DNA of 64,000 nucleotides, taken from positions 62,001 to 126,000 of the forward strand of contig JBGAPT010000002.1 in NCBI GenBank assembly GCA_044221135.1, given 5' to 3'. The position numbers and the translations under genes were made by a program. Origin of the DNA: UBA4722 sp044221135 (lineage in GTDB: Bacteria > Pseudomonadota > Gammaproteobacteria > DSM-16500). Under the pieces are notes generated by a model that did no database searches, was not told where the DNA came from, and saw only the letters and a program-made list of their open reading frames with translations. Below are positions 27,163-35,775 of this stretch, in pieces. Each line of letters begins with the position of its first letter. Position 1 is the stretch's first letter.

Positions 27163-27945
27163 TCAATGAGAGTCATGCGCCATACTGAGATAAACAATCG
27201 TCAGCATCATAAAGATAAACGCTTGAACCGTAATAATTAAAATATGAAAAATTGCCCATATCCCACCCGGCAACCACTGAGACCACCACGGCAACATGGC
27301 AATTAACACAAAAATAAGCTCTCCAGCAAACATATTACCGAAAAGTCGTAATGCTAATGAAAAAGGCTTTACTACTTCTTCTAATAATCGGAAAAAAATA
27401 TTAACTGGAAACAACCACGGGCCAAAAGGCTTACTTAGCACTTCTTTTCCCAGACTCCAACCTTTTACCTTAACATTATAAAAAAGAATCAAGAAAAATA
27501 CTGTAATAGACATACTGAACGTCATGTTAGGATCAGCAGTCGGTACAATTTTAAAGTGTTCCACACCCGCCATTCGCATCACTGATGGTATAAAATCTAC
27601 TGGCAACAAGTCCAGTGTATTCATCAAAAATATCCATAAAAAAAGCGTCAAGGCCAACGGCGCAATCAATTGGCTTTTTCCATGATAAGTATCACGCACA
27701 GAACGATCTACAAATTCAATCGCCGCTTCTACAAAATTTTGCAAGCAACCTGGCACCCCCGCTGTCATACGAACAGCAACATATCGTGTCACACCTGCAA
27801 TCAGTAAAGCTGTTATCAATCCAACAGTAAACGTATCTACATTAAGCGTCCAAAAACCACCATTGCCCATGGTAAACGTATTCAAGTTTAATTGAAGATG
27901 CTGTAAATGATGCTCGATGTAATTACCAGGTACCGAGCTACTCAT
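27163..27945 (-). CDS. atpB: ATP synthase F0 a subunit
   Basis: Proton channel subunit. 260 aa from the ATG at 27945, whose ATGA overlaps the atpI stop and which has AGAGG upstream; a start at 27990 would overlap atpI by 48 nt. Several membrane helices are visible. The essential Arg lies in PFSLALRLFGNMFAGE, and NTLDLLPVDFIP and a C-terminal helix ending in AHDSH match the family. Confidence 0.96.
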   Translation of the reverse strand: MSSSVPGNYIEHHLQHLQLNLNTFTMGNGGFWTLNVDTFTVGLITALLIAGVTRYVAVRMTAGVPGCLQNFVEAAIEFVDRSVRDTYHGKSQLIAPLALTLFLWIFLMNTLDLLPVDFIPSVMRMAGVEHFKIVPTADPNMTFSMSITVFFLILFYNVKVKGWSLGKEVLSKPFGPWLFPVNIFFRLLEEVVKPFSLALRLFGNMFAGELIFVLIAMLPWWSQWLPGGIWAIFHILIITVQAFIFMMLTIVYLSMAHDSH

Positions 27946-28340
27946 AACAATGCCTCTGATCGATAAAGACAAGCAATGGATGCAACCCAAAAAGCAACAA
28001 TACCAACCAGCAGACCCATCACGGCATCCACAAGCTGTCTATGCAAAAAGGTCACCGCAAACAAAAACAAAGCGCCACTCAATGCTAATTTAAAAACTTC
28101 CCCGCCAAAAAATGCCATCATAAAATGTCCCGCTTTGCGTGCACTGGAACAGGCGGCAATGCCTCGTGTAAAAATAAAAGTAGGTAACCCATACGCTAAT
28201 CCGCCCGCTAACGCTGAAAGCCCACTATCTCTATTTTTTACTATTGATAAAATCAAAACGAATCCTGCTATTATCAAAAACTGATAAAAAACTATACGAT
28301 ACACCGCGCTTATTACAGGTTTTGTTGCTGCAGTGACCAC
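27942..28340 (-). CDS. atpI: ATP synthase subunit I
   Basis: Small membrane protein thought to assist c-ring assembly. 132 aa with four hydrophobic segments. Start is GTG at 28340 with GAGG upstream. GGLAYGLPTFIFTRGI and a Phe-Phe-Gly-Gly-Glu motif before the third helix fit AtpI. First gene of the operon, coupled to atpB by ATGA. Confidence 0.88.
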   Translation of the reverse strand: MVTAATKPVISAVYRIVFYQFLIIAGFVLILSIVKNRDSGLSALAGGLAYGLPTFIFTRGIAACSSARKAGHFMMAFFGGEVFKLALSGALFLFAVTFLHRQLVDAVMGLLVGIVAFWVASIACLYRSEALL

Positions 28341-28393
28341 CTCTAAAACTCCTCAACCATGATATGTGCAGATCTTCCGCAAAATTTGCGCCG

Positions 28394-28422
28394 AGTATAA
28401 TGATTTTTTGAGGGTACTGCAA
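28394..28422 (-). promoter_or_regulatory. Promoter of the ATP synthase operon
   Basis: On the minus strand TTGCAG (28417-28422), a 17-nt spacer and TATACT (28394-28399) form a near-consensus sigma-70 promoter, about 55 nt before the atpI start codon. It sits in the 94-nt gap between atpI and the transporter gene. Confidence 0.75.
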
Positions 28423-28434
28423 TGTGAAATTAGG

Positions 28435-29697
28435 TTAGGGAGAGACAAATTTCACTGTCTGATTGTGACGAAGAAGTTGCCTTGCTGCAAAAAAACTAAC
28501 GCAAGCCATCCCTATCAGGTAATAAGCAGGAGCCAGTGTTCCACTGCTCGCTATTAATAAAGATACGATAATAGGAGCTGTGCCGCCAAATAAAGCCATT
28601 CCCAAGTTATAGGAAAAGGCAATGCCGCTATAACGCACATTTTCAGGACAATTTTCTACGACCGCAGCAAGACTATTACCCTGATCCATTGAGCTAATGA
28701 GAGTAGCAATAATCATAGCGAGCATAACAGTCACTTGCCTTCCGGTTTCTAACCATTCAAAACAGGGAAATGCAAAAACAATAATGCAGCTTGCCGTCAA
28801 GAGCAGCATATTTCTTCGGCTAAATCGATCACCCAGGAAACCGGCGATGGGTACTAAAAAAAGCATAGCCACTAGCAATACAGACTGAATGAGAAGTGAC
28901 TTCTGTAACGGCACGCCCACAAACATATCTAAATAAGTAGGCATAAATCCGAAAAAAATATAATAAAAACTGGAGCTCATACAAGTTAAACCCAGTATTA
29001 TCAACAATTGTTTTGGTGCAAGAGTGAGCGCTGTCACAAAGGGAACCACAGTGAGGTGGTGAGTTGATTTTAATCGGGAGTAAATATGTGTTTCAGATAA
29101 CTTAAAACGATAATAGAGAACAATGAGGCCCGGCAAGCCTGCTAATAAAAAAGGTAATCTCCACCCCCAATCCGCAATGGCCTGCTTGCTAAGAAATATC
29201 TTTAATAAGATAAGTGAGGCTGTGGCTAGCAAAAATCCTAAATTTGCACCCGATGCTGCAAAGCTGGTGATAAAGCCGCGTTTATTCTCAGGGGCAGATT
29301 CAGCCAACACGATCATCACGCCAGTATATTCACCGCCTATTGAAATGCCTTGGGCTAAACGAACCAGAGTGAATAACACGGGCGATAACCATCCTATCGT
29401 TTCATAAGAAGGTAAGATGCCTACCAGTATCGTGGATAAGGCGATGAGTAACACAGAAAACCGCAAGGGTTTTGCTCGTCCCTGAGTGTCACCAATATGG
29501 CCGAATAAAATACCACCGAGTGGTCGGCAAATAAATCCGGCTGCGAAGACTGTGAATGTTTCCAGAGTAGCTGTGACACCCGTGTGATGCGGAAAAAAAG
29601 TGGCGCCAATGAGCGGAGCCATATAAATGATTAATCCGAAATCCAGCCATTCAAGGGTGTTGCCTAGGCTGATGGTTAGTATTTGTTTTCTATTCAA
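28435..29697 (-). CDS. MFS transporter, metabolite:H+ symporter (ProP/KgtP-like)
   Basis: 420 aa with about 12 membrane helices. N-terminal GNTLEWLDFGLIIYMAP, then FICRPLGGILFGHIGDTQGR (MFS loop 2-3 signature) and RLAQGISIGGEYTG are the pattern of the MHS family (ProP, KgtP, ShiA). The substrate, perhaps proline, betaine or a dicarboxylate, cannot be decided. It lies between parB and atpI, where other genomes have these genes adjacent. Confidence 0.85.
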   Translation of the reverse strand: MNRKQILTISLGNTLEWLDFGLIIYMAPLIGATFFPHHTGVTATLETFTVFAAGFICRPLGGILFGHIGDTQGRAKPLRFSVLLIALSTILVGILPSYETIGWLSPVLFTLVRLAQGISIGGEYTGVMIVLAESAPENKRGFITSFAASGANLGFLLATASLILLKIFLSKQAIADWGWRLPFLLAGLPGLIVLYYRFKLSETHIYSRLKSTHHLTVVPFVTALTLAPKQLLIILGLTCMSSSFYYIFFGFMPTYLDMFVGVPLQKSLLIQSVLLVAMLFLVPIAGFLGDRFSRRNMLLLTASCIIVFAFPCFEWLETGRQVTVMLAMIIATLISSMDQGNSLAAVVENCPENVRYSGIAFSYNLGMALFGGTAPIIVSLLIASSGTLAPAYYLIGMACVSFFAARQLLRHNQTVKFVSP

Positions 29698-29773
29698 GCT
29701 CGATCCTGTTTTATAATGCGTTTATAATTATTCAACTTTTACCATACCATACTACCGCATCATTCTCGCCAGC

Positions 29774-29805
29774 GTGTCATTCCCGCGAAAGCGGGAACCC
29801 ATCAT
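29774..29805 (+). repeat. GTGTCATTCCCGCGAAAGCG repeat, copy 3
   Basis: GTGTCATTCCCGCGAAAGCG then GGAACCCATCAT, differing at two positions from the 21230 copy. It lies in the 230-nt gap between parB and the transporter, which otherwise contains only AT-rich sequence. Confidence 0.7.
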
Positions 29806-29927
29806 GAATGACCTCCAAACCTATATTATTTCTTAATAATTCAACTTTTATTATTGGTGTTCATTGCTAAATGGGCACGATGGAAGCGAATAACGCAGTG
29901 GAATACTGAATCATTACTAAATTTTCC

Positions 29928-30791
29928 TTACTGAAAATACTCCAACAACACATCCAAATCAGCAATGCTCTCATAGTGAATCACTAACTTCCCTTTTCCT
30001 TTTACACTATGCTGAATCGCGACCGGCAGATTAAGCCGTTTAGATAAGGAATCTTGCAACCTCACCACATCAGGATCCATTGACTTGGGAATGCTTGGCA
30101 ATTTAGGTGTTTGCATGCGACGTACAAGCTCTTCAGTCTCGCGCACAGACAATCCTTTATTCGCAATAGTACGAGCCGCCTCAATTTGTAAATCAACAGA
30201 CAAAGTCAGCAAGGCACGTGCATGCCCCATTTCTATATCGCCATGTTCAAGCATCGTTCTCACTTCACCTGTCAATGCCAATAATCGCAATAAATTAGTT
30301 ACACTCGCTCGTGATTTACCCACTGCTTCAGCCACTTGATGATGCGTCATGGAAAATTCTTCTAATAAACGCTGCAACGCCATCGCTTCTTCCACCGGAT
30401 TTAAATTTTCACGCTGAATGTTTTCAATCAACGCAATAGCAACAGCCGCTTCATCTGGAATATCCCGCACAATGGCCGGAATGTCTGTGAGACCCGCTAA
30501 TTGCGCAGCCCGCCAACGCCTTTCACCTGCCACTATTTCATAACGGCCACCCAATAAATGTCTCACAAGAATCGGTTGGATCACACCTTGCACACGGATT
30601 GAGCTAGCCAAATCCTCTAATCCTTCAGGATTCATGTCCCGCCGCGGCTGATATTTGCCACTTTGAATTAAATTAACTGACAACTGACATAATTTTTCCT
30701 TATAGCCATCAGATTGACCTTCTTCCTCTATCAAAGACGATGATCCGACTAATAGTGCATCTAATGATTTCCCTAAACCGCGTTTTTTCAC
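29928..30791 (-). CDS. parB: Chromosome partitioning protein ParB
   Basis: parS-binding CTPase clamp for chromosome segregation. 287 aa. N-terminal KKRGLGKSLDALL is the ParA-contact segment. The N-terminal domain shows QPRRDMN, GVIQPILVR and GERRWRAA (89-96), then IENIQRENLNP, a helix-turn-helix at about 148-170 (HHQVAEAVGKSRASVTNLL), and a C-terminal dimerisation domain. The usual upstream parA is absent; a divergent HD-domain gene starts 147 nt away. No canonical parS was found in this window by eye. Confidence 0.95.
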   Translation of the reverse strand: MKKRGLGKSLDALLVGSSSLIEEEGQSDGYKEKLCQLSVNLIQSGKYQPRRDMNPEGLEDLASSIRVQGVIQPILVRHLLGGRYEIVAGERRWRAAQLAGLTDIPAIVRDIPDEAAVAIALIENIQRENLNPVEEAMALQRLLEEFSMTHHQVAEAVGKSRASVTNLLRLLALTGEVRTMLEHGDIEMGHARALLTLSVDLQIEAARTIANKGLSVRETEELVRRMQTPKLPSIPKSMDPDVVRLQDSLSKRLNLPVAIQHSVKGKGKLVIHYESIADLDVLLEYFQ

Positions 30792-30938
30792 CCTGACCTC
30801 TCTCTCATTGACTCGTGGTTATCATCTTAATCAATCAGCGCCTTGAGCGCTAGGGCAAAGAGCTTATAATTTTTACTGGCCGGGTTTTGTCGCGTAGGAT
30901 AAAATCAAAACACGTTAAAACTACAAGTTGTACGCGCC

Positions 30939-32312
30939 ATGAATAATGAAAATATTTACCACGTCATCAAAGACCCTGTCCATGGCACCATGCAATTCTC
31001 TACATCCGAAAATCATTGGCTCAAACCGTTTATTGACAGCCCCCACTTTCAACGCCTGCGTCATATCAAACAATTAGGTATGGGTGATTTTATTTTTCCA
31101 GGCGCAGTCCATACGCGATTTAATCATTGTTTGGGATGCTCTTATATCTCAGGTCAAATTGCACACAAAATAGGTTTGGCTGAAGAAGAACGCCAGCTCG
31201 TGATGATTGCCTGCCTGCTACATGATATGGGTCACGGCCCTTTTTCACATACCTTTGAAGATTTATTTCATCAAAAACTCATTCGCCACGAAGCATGGAC
31301 TCCGTTTTTTCTGGCTGAATACCGTACCAAAGCATTTTTTGCAGATTACAATCAACACAACCCGCGCCATCACTTGACTGAAGAAAAATTTAAACTGATT
31401 GAAGCCATGATCATGCATAAAACACCAGTCAAGCGCTTACTGTCTGATATCGTTTCTTCGCAGCTGGATGCCGATCGCCTGGATTATCTATTACGCGATA
31501 GTCATTTTTGTGGCGTAGCGTACGGCGAATTTGATTTACGTTGGATGTTAAATTCAATGGTCATTGTGAACTCTAAACAGGGCGAACGACTGGGTCTCAC
31601 GCATAAAGGCATCGGTGTGGTAGAACATTATTTAATGGCACGCCGTTTAATGACGCGCAACATTTATCTGCATCAAAAAAAACTCGCTCTAGAATTTTTT
31701 CTGATTAAGCTATTAATTAATCTTGCTGAAAGCTTAAATGATTATGCGCCTTATGCACAACTCAAAAAAACCCGCTTAGGTATTTTCTTATTGAACGCCA
31801 ACCAATTTAATCAACAAATAAGCTCCACTACCGATCTTGAACAACACAAACAGAATTTCCTCACGCAAAATTATACTAACTATAAAGAACTCTGCGATTA
31901 TGATGTCTCTGTTATTGTGAAGTTGCTAGCACAAATGGATACACAACACACCGCTGCACAAATAGCCAAACGTCTCCATTATCGACAAATGCCAAAAATT
32001 ATTCGTATTGATACGATAGACGTTGATCGCGTAAGACAGTTATTACAAGAACTCAAAACCTCTCATCCACAAGACATACAAGATTGGCAACTGGCACTCA
32101 TTCAAACACCCCATCAATCGTACACAGTAGAAGATGATCCTATTTTAATTACGAATGAGCACGGCATTGTACGACCACTGAATGAAATGTCATTCATGAT
32201 TGATGCGATTGGAGACAAACTGGAACATACCACTTTTCTCTGTATTGATAAAATGACATATACCCATCCTGCAGTTCAAGACTTTATAAAAAGCCTTGGT
32301 TCAGTGACTTAG
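30939..32312 (+). CDS. HD-domain phosphohydrolase (SAMHD1/dGTPase-like)
   Basis: 457 aa. Metal-binding residues of the HD superfamily are visible: H63 in TRFNHCLG, H95-D96 in CLLHDMGHGPFSHTF, and a later Asp in SSQLDADRLDYLLRDS. N-terminal IKDPVHGTMQFS and SPHFQRLRHIKQLG are typical of the bacterial group related to SAMHD1. Likely hydrolyses nucleotides, perhaps dNTPs. Transcribed away from parB. Confidence 0.85.
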   Translation: MNNENIYHVIKDPVHGTMQFSTSENHWLKPFIDSPHFQRLRHIKQLGMGDFIFPGAVHTRFNHCLGCSYISGQIAHKIGLAEEERQLVMIACLLHDMGHGPFSHTFEDLFHQKLIRHEAWTPFFLAEYRTKAFFADYNQHNPRHHLTEEKFKLIEAMIMHKTPVKRLLSDIVSSQLDADRLDYLLRDSHFCGVAYGEFDLRWMLNSMVIVNSKQGERLGLTHKGIGVVEHYLMARRLMTRNIYLHQKKLALEFFLIKLLINLAESLNDYAPYAQLKKTRLGIFLLNANQFNQQISSTTDLEQHKQNFLTQNYTNYKELCDYDVSVIVKLLAQMDTQHTAAQIAKRLHYRQMPKIIRIDTIDVDRVRQLLQELKTSHPQDIQDWQLALIQTPHQSYTVEDDPILITNEHGIVRPLNEMSFMIDAIGDKLEHTTFLCIDKMTYTHPAVQDFIKSLGSVT

Positions 32313-32429
32313 CCTTGCTATCAATCAAACCTTCTGATGACCTATATAAAAGATTTTTCAGACAGCTTCTAATGCTAATCCACTTCTTCTGATGTATAAT
32401 CGCCCTCTTTATCAAGAGATTTTGCTTTT

Positions 32430-33800
32430 ATGTCGCTCAGTATTATGATCCTGGCTGCCGGTCAAGGCAAACGCATGAATTCTCAGCTACCTAAGGTCTT
32501 GCATCGCTTAGCAGGAAAGCCTTTACTGGAGCATGTAGTACAAAGTACTTTAAATCTTGACCTTGCTGTTTCTCCTATCGTTATCTACGGCCATCAGGGT
32601 GAAATAGTGCGTAAAAAATTGCCAAATCTACCTGTCACCTGGATTGAACAGCCACAGCAACTCGGCACCGGTCACGCCGCATTACAAGCATTACCCTCTA
32701 TCCCTGTCCAAAATCGCGTACTTATTTTGTATGGCGATGTTCCTTTGATTACGTCAGACACACTGCAGCAATTCATAGACAATACACCAGCTGATGCGCT
32801 TGGCATCCTAACAGCACAGTTACCTAACCCCGCAGGGTTAGGACGTATCCTACGCGATGAACAAAATAAAATAGTGCGTGTTATTGAAGAAAAAGATGCA
32901 ACCACTGCTGAGCGCACATTGAATGAAATCAATTCTGGCATCTATTTAATACCTGCGCACTACTTGCAAAAATGGTTACCTCTTTTAAAAAATAATAATA
33001 CGCAGCAAGAATTTTATTTGACTGATATTATTCAACTAGCAACAGAAGATAAAATACCCATCTACAGTCAACAGCCTGCTCAACATGAAGAAGTCTTAGG
33101 CATCAATGACTGTGCGCAATTAGCCCAAGCAGAACGTTTCTATCAACGCCGTTATGCAGAAAAATTAATGCGCCAAGGCGTTACACTATACGACCCAAAT
33201 CGTTTTGATGTGCGTGGAGAATTGGCCATAGGGCATGATGTCACTATCGATGTGAATGTCATACTGGAAGGACGTGTTATCATCGGCAATCATTGCATCA
33301 TCGGCTCCAATAGCGTTTTACGCAATGTGATATTGGCTGACCATGTAGAAATCAAAGAAAATTGCGTCATCGATGGCGCAGAAATAGCAGAGCATTGCGT
33401 GCTCGGGCCTTTTGCACGTATTCGTCCAGGCACACAGGTTGCACCTTACGTACAAATCGGCAATTTCATTGAAATAAAAAATAGCGTGATTGACTCTCAC
33501 AGCAAAGTCCATCACGTAGGCTATATTGGCGATAGTGAACTCGGCAAACGAGTGAATATTGGCGCAGGGACCATTACGTGCAATTACGATGGTGCCAACA
33601 AACATAAAACGATCATTGATGATGATGCATTCATAGGTTCAAACACTGCATTAGTCGCACCTGTTACGATCGGTGCAGGTGCAACCATCGGTGCAAACTC
33701 AACGATTACTCGCGATGCCCCCTCACACCAATTAACACTATGCCGCGCACCTCAACGCAGCATTGCCAATTGGCAAAGAAAAAAGAAACAGGAGATTTAA
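32430..33800 (+). CDS. glmU: Bifunctional UDP-GlcNAc pyrophosphorylase / glucosamine-1-phosphate acetyltransferase
   Basis: Performs the last two steps to UDP-GlcNAc for peptidoglycan and LPS. 456 aa. The N-terminal uridyltransferase has LAAGQGKRMNSQLPKVLH (8-25) and LYGDVPL. The C-terminal left-handed beta-helix shows hexapeptide repeats (VTIDVNVI, HCIIGSNSV) and the acetyltransferase segment NIGAGTITCNYDG. A TATAAT box lies at 32395-32400 without a clear -35. glmS follows after 1 nt, so substrate and product enzymes are coupled. Confidence 0.97.
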   Translation: MSLSIMILAAGQGKRMNSQLPKVLHRLAGKPLLEHVVQSTLNLDLAVSPIVIYGHQGEIVRKKLPNLPVTWIEQPQQLGTGHAALQALPSIPVQNRVLILYGDVPLITSDTLQQFIDNTPADALGILTAQLPNPAGLGRILRDEQNKIVRVIEEKDATTAERTLNEINSGIYLIPAHYLQKWLPLLKNNNTQQEFYLTDIIQLATEDKIPIYSQQPAQHEEVLGINDCAQLAQAERFYQRRYAEKLMRQGVTLYDPNRFDVRGELAIGHDVTIDVNVILEGRVIIGNHCIIGSNSVLRNVILADHVEIKENCVIDGAEIAEHCVLGPFARIRPGTQVAPYVQIGNFIEIKNSVIDSHSKVHHVGYIGDSELGKRVNIGAGTITCNYDGANKHKTIIDDDAFIGSNTALVAPVTIGAGATIGANSTITRDAPSHQLTLCRAPQRSIANWQRKKKQEI

Positions 33801-33801
33801 T

Positions 33802-35631
33802 ATGTGCGGTATTGTGGGTGCCTTAGCTGAGCATAGCATTAAACAAATTTTAATAGATGGCTTAAAACGCCTGGAATACCGTGGCTATGATTCAGCAGGC
33901 CTTGCCATTTTAACCCATCAACATCAATTAGAACGTTTACGCACGCAAGGAAAAGTACGCGAACTAGAAAATTTAATTGCGCATTCAACTATCGATGGCA
34001 ATATTGGTATTGCTCATACACGTTGGGCAACCCATGGTATTCCTTCTGAAAAAAATGCACACCCTTTAGTTTCACATGATGACATTGCACTGGTGCATAA
34101 TGGCATTATTGAAAATCACGAAACATTAAAAAACTTTCTTCTTGAACAAGGTTATCAATTTAATTCTGAAACAGACACAGAAACGGTGGTCCATTTAATA
34201 CATTATCACCTTCAAAAAACCGGTGATTTACTGCTTGCAACGCAACAAACTGTTGCCAAACTGGAAGGCGCTTACGCGCTGGGTATTGTATCTTCAAAAT
34301 TTCACGACCGCCTCATTGCCGTTCGTCATGGCTCTCCTTTAGTAATCGGCAAAGGCAAAAACAATGAAAACTTTTTTGCATCCGATCCACTAGCTTTGTT
34401 ATCAGTCACAAATCAATTCATTTATCTGGAAGAAGGCGACATTGCCGATATTACAAAAAAAGCAGTGACTATTTATAACAACCACAATGAACAAGTTGAA
34501 CGTAAAATTCATCAAGTCGATCTTAAACTCGATAGCATGAGCCGAGGCAAATTTCGACATTATATGATGAAAGAAATTTTTGAACAGCCACAAGCAGTCA
34601 TCACTAATTTAGAAGGCCGCCTGGGAAAAGATACCATCCTAGACAGTACATTTGGCTTAAGCGCCACGAAAATTTTCCAGCAAGTACAACATGTGCAATT
34701 GATTGCCTGTGGTACAAGTTATCATGCTGCAATGGTTGCGCGCTATTGGCTAGAATCACTTGCTGGCATTCCGTGTTCGGTTGAAGTCGCCAGTGAATTT
34801 CGTTATCGAAAAGTCATCGTGCAGCCCAATAGCTTATTCGTAACACTCTCGCAATCCGGTGAAACAGCCGATACATTAGCCGCGCTACGCTTAGCAAAAA
34901 AATTAGGGTATTTAAGTTCATTAGCTATTTGCAATGTGCCAGAGAGTTCACTCATTCGTGAATCAGAACTCCATTTCATGACACGCGCAGGCATGGAAAT
35001 CGGTGTTGCATCCACTAAAGCATTCACAGCGCAATTAACTGCGCTCCTCATGCTGACAATCGTATTAGGACGATATCATCACTTACCTGCAGAGACGGAG
35101 CATCACTTAGTGGCTGAATTACGCAAATTGCCTCAAGCACTGACAGCTGCACTCAAACAAGATGATATCATTGCGCGTCTTGCAACAGGTTTTGTTGATA
35201 AAGAACATGCTTTATTTTTAGGTCGCGGTGCGCTGTACCCTATAGCCCTGGAAGGTGCACTCAAATTAAAAGAAATTTCATACATTCATGCTGAAGGTTA
35301 TCCTGCAGGCGAATTAAAGCATGGCCCACTTGCGCTAGTCGACAAAAATATGCCGGTTGTCACGGTAGCACCCAATGATGAATTACTAGAAAAACTCAAA
35401 TCAAATTTACATACCGTACGTGCGCGCGGTGGTGAATTATATATTTTCACCGATAGCATAAAATCAACGGATACCGGTATTCATATCATAGAAATGCCCA
35501 CCGTCGATAACATGTTAGCCCCCATTGTCTATACTATTCCTTTACAATTACTAGCTTATCATGTGGCTGTGCTAAAAGGCACGGATGTGGATCAGCCTAG
35601 GAATTTAGCAAAATCAGTCACCGTAGAGTAA
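33802..35631 (+). CDS. glmS: Glutamine-fructose-6-phosphate aminotransferase (isomerizing)
   Basis: Makes glucosamine-6-phosphate. 609 aa from the ATG at 33802, chosen because Cys2 (MCGIVGA) is the N-terminal nucleophile of the glutaminase domain and AGGAG lies 9 nt upstream. ARTHRWATHG-like HTRWATHG, HNGIIENH and two SIS domains (ACGTSYHA, SQSGETADT, LGRGALYPIALEGALKLKE) follow, and the protein ends NLAKSVTVE as usual. No glmS ribozyme-like leader is present. Confidence 0.97.
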   Translation: MCGIVGALAEHSIKQILIDGLKRLEYRGYDSAGLAILTHQHQLERLRTQGKVRELENLIAHSTIDGNIGIAHTRWATHGIPSEKNAHPLVSHDDIALVHNGIIENHETLKNFLLEQGYQFNSETDTETVVHLIHYHLQKTGDLLLATQQTVAKLEGAYALGIVSSKFHDRLIAVRHGSPLVIGKGKNNENFFASDPLALLSVTNQFIYLEEGDIADITKKAVTIYNNHNEQVERKIHQVDLKLDSMSRGKFRHYMMKEIFEQPQAVITNLEGRLGKDTILDSTFGLSATKIFQQVQHVQLIACGTSYHAAMVARYWLESLAGIPCSVEVASEFRYRKVIVQPNSLFVTLSQSGETADTLAALRLAKKLGYLSSLAICNVPESSLIRESELHFMTRAGMEIGVASTKAFTAQLTALLMLTIVLGRYHHLPAETEHHLVAELRKLPQALTAALKQDDIIARLATGFVDKEHALFLGRGALYPIALEGALKLKEISYIHAEGYPAGELKHGPLALVDKNMPVVTVAPNDELLEKLKSNLHTVRARGGELYIFTDSIKSTDTGIHIIEMPTVDNMLAPIVYTIPLQLLAYHVAVLKGTDVDQPRNLAKSVTVE

Positions 35632-35716
35632 AAAAATATTTCTATAAAAATCAATATAGTTAATAATAAAAAACCTTTGATTCAAGCCATTCTTCCTTCC
35701 CCACTAAAATTGCCAA

Positions 35717-35746
35717 TTGCGACTATACTTTATAAAGAAATATAAA
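35717..35746 (+). promoter_or_regulatory. Possible promoter of the 699-aa repeat protein
   Basis: TTGCGA (35717-35722), an 18-nt spacer and TATAAA (35741-35746) lie 30 nt before the start codon. An alternative -10 TATACT is at 35724-35729 without a good -35. Confidence 0.4.
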
Positions 35747-35775
35747 ATCTGTCTTCTTATATAGAGAACGCAACT

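Noticed and set aside
29698..30938. parS site near parB
   Set aside because: No TGTTTCACGTGAAACA-like sequence was seen around parB; a scored scan would be needed to exclude weak sites.
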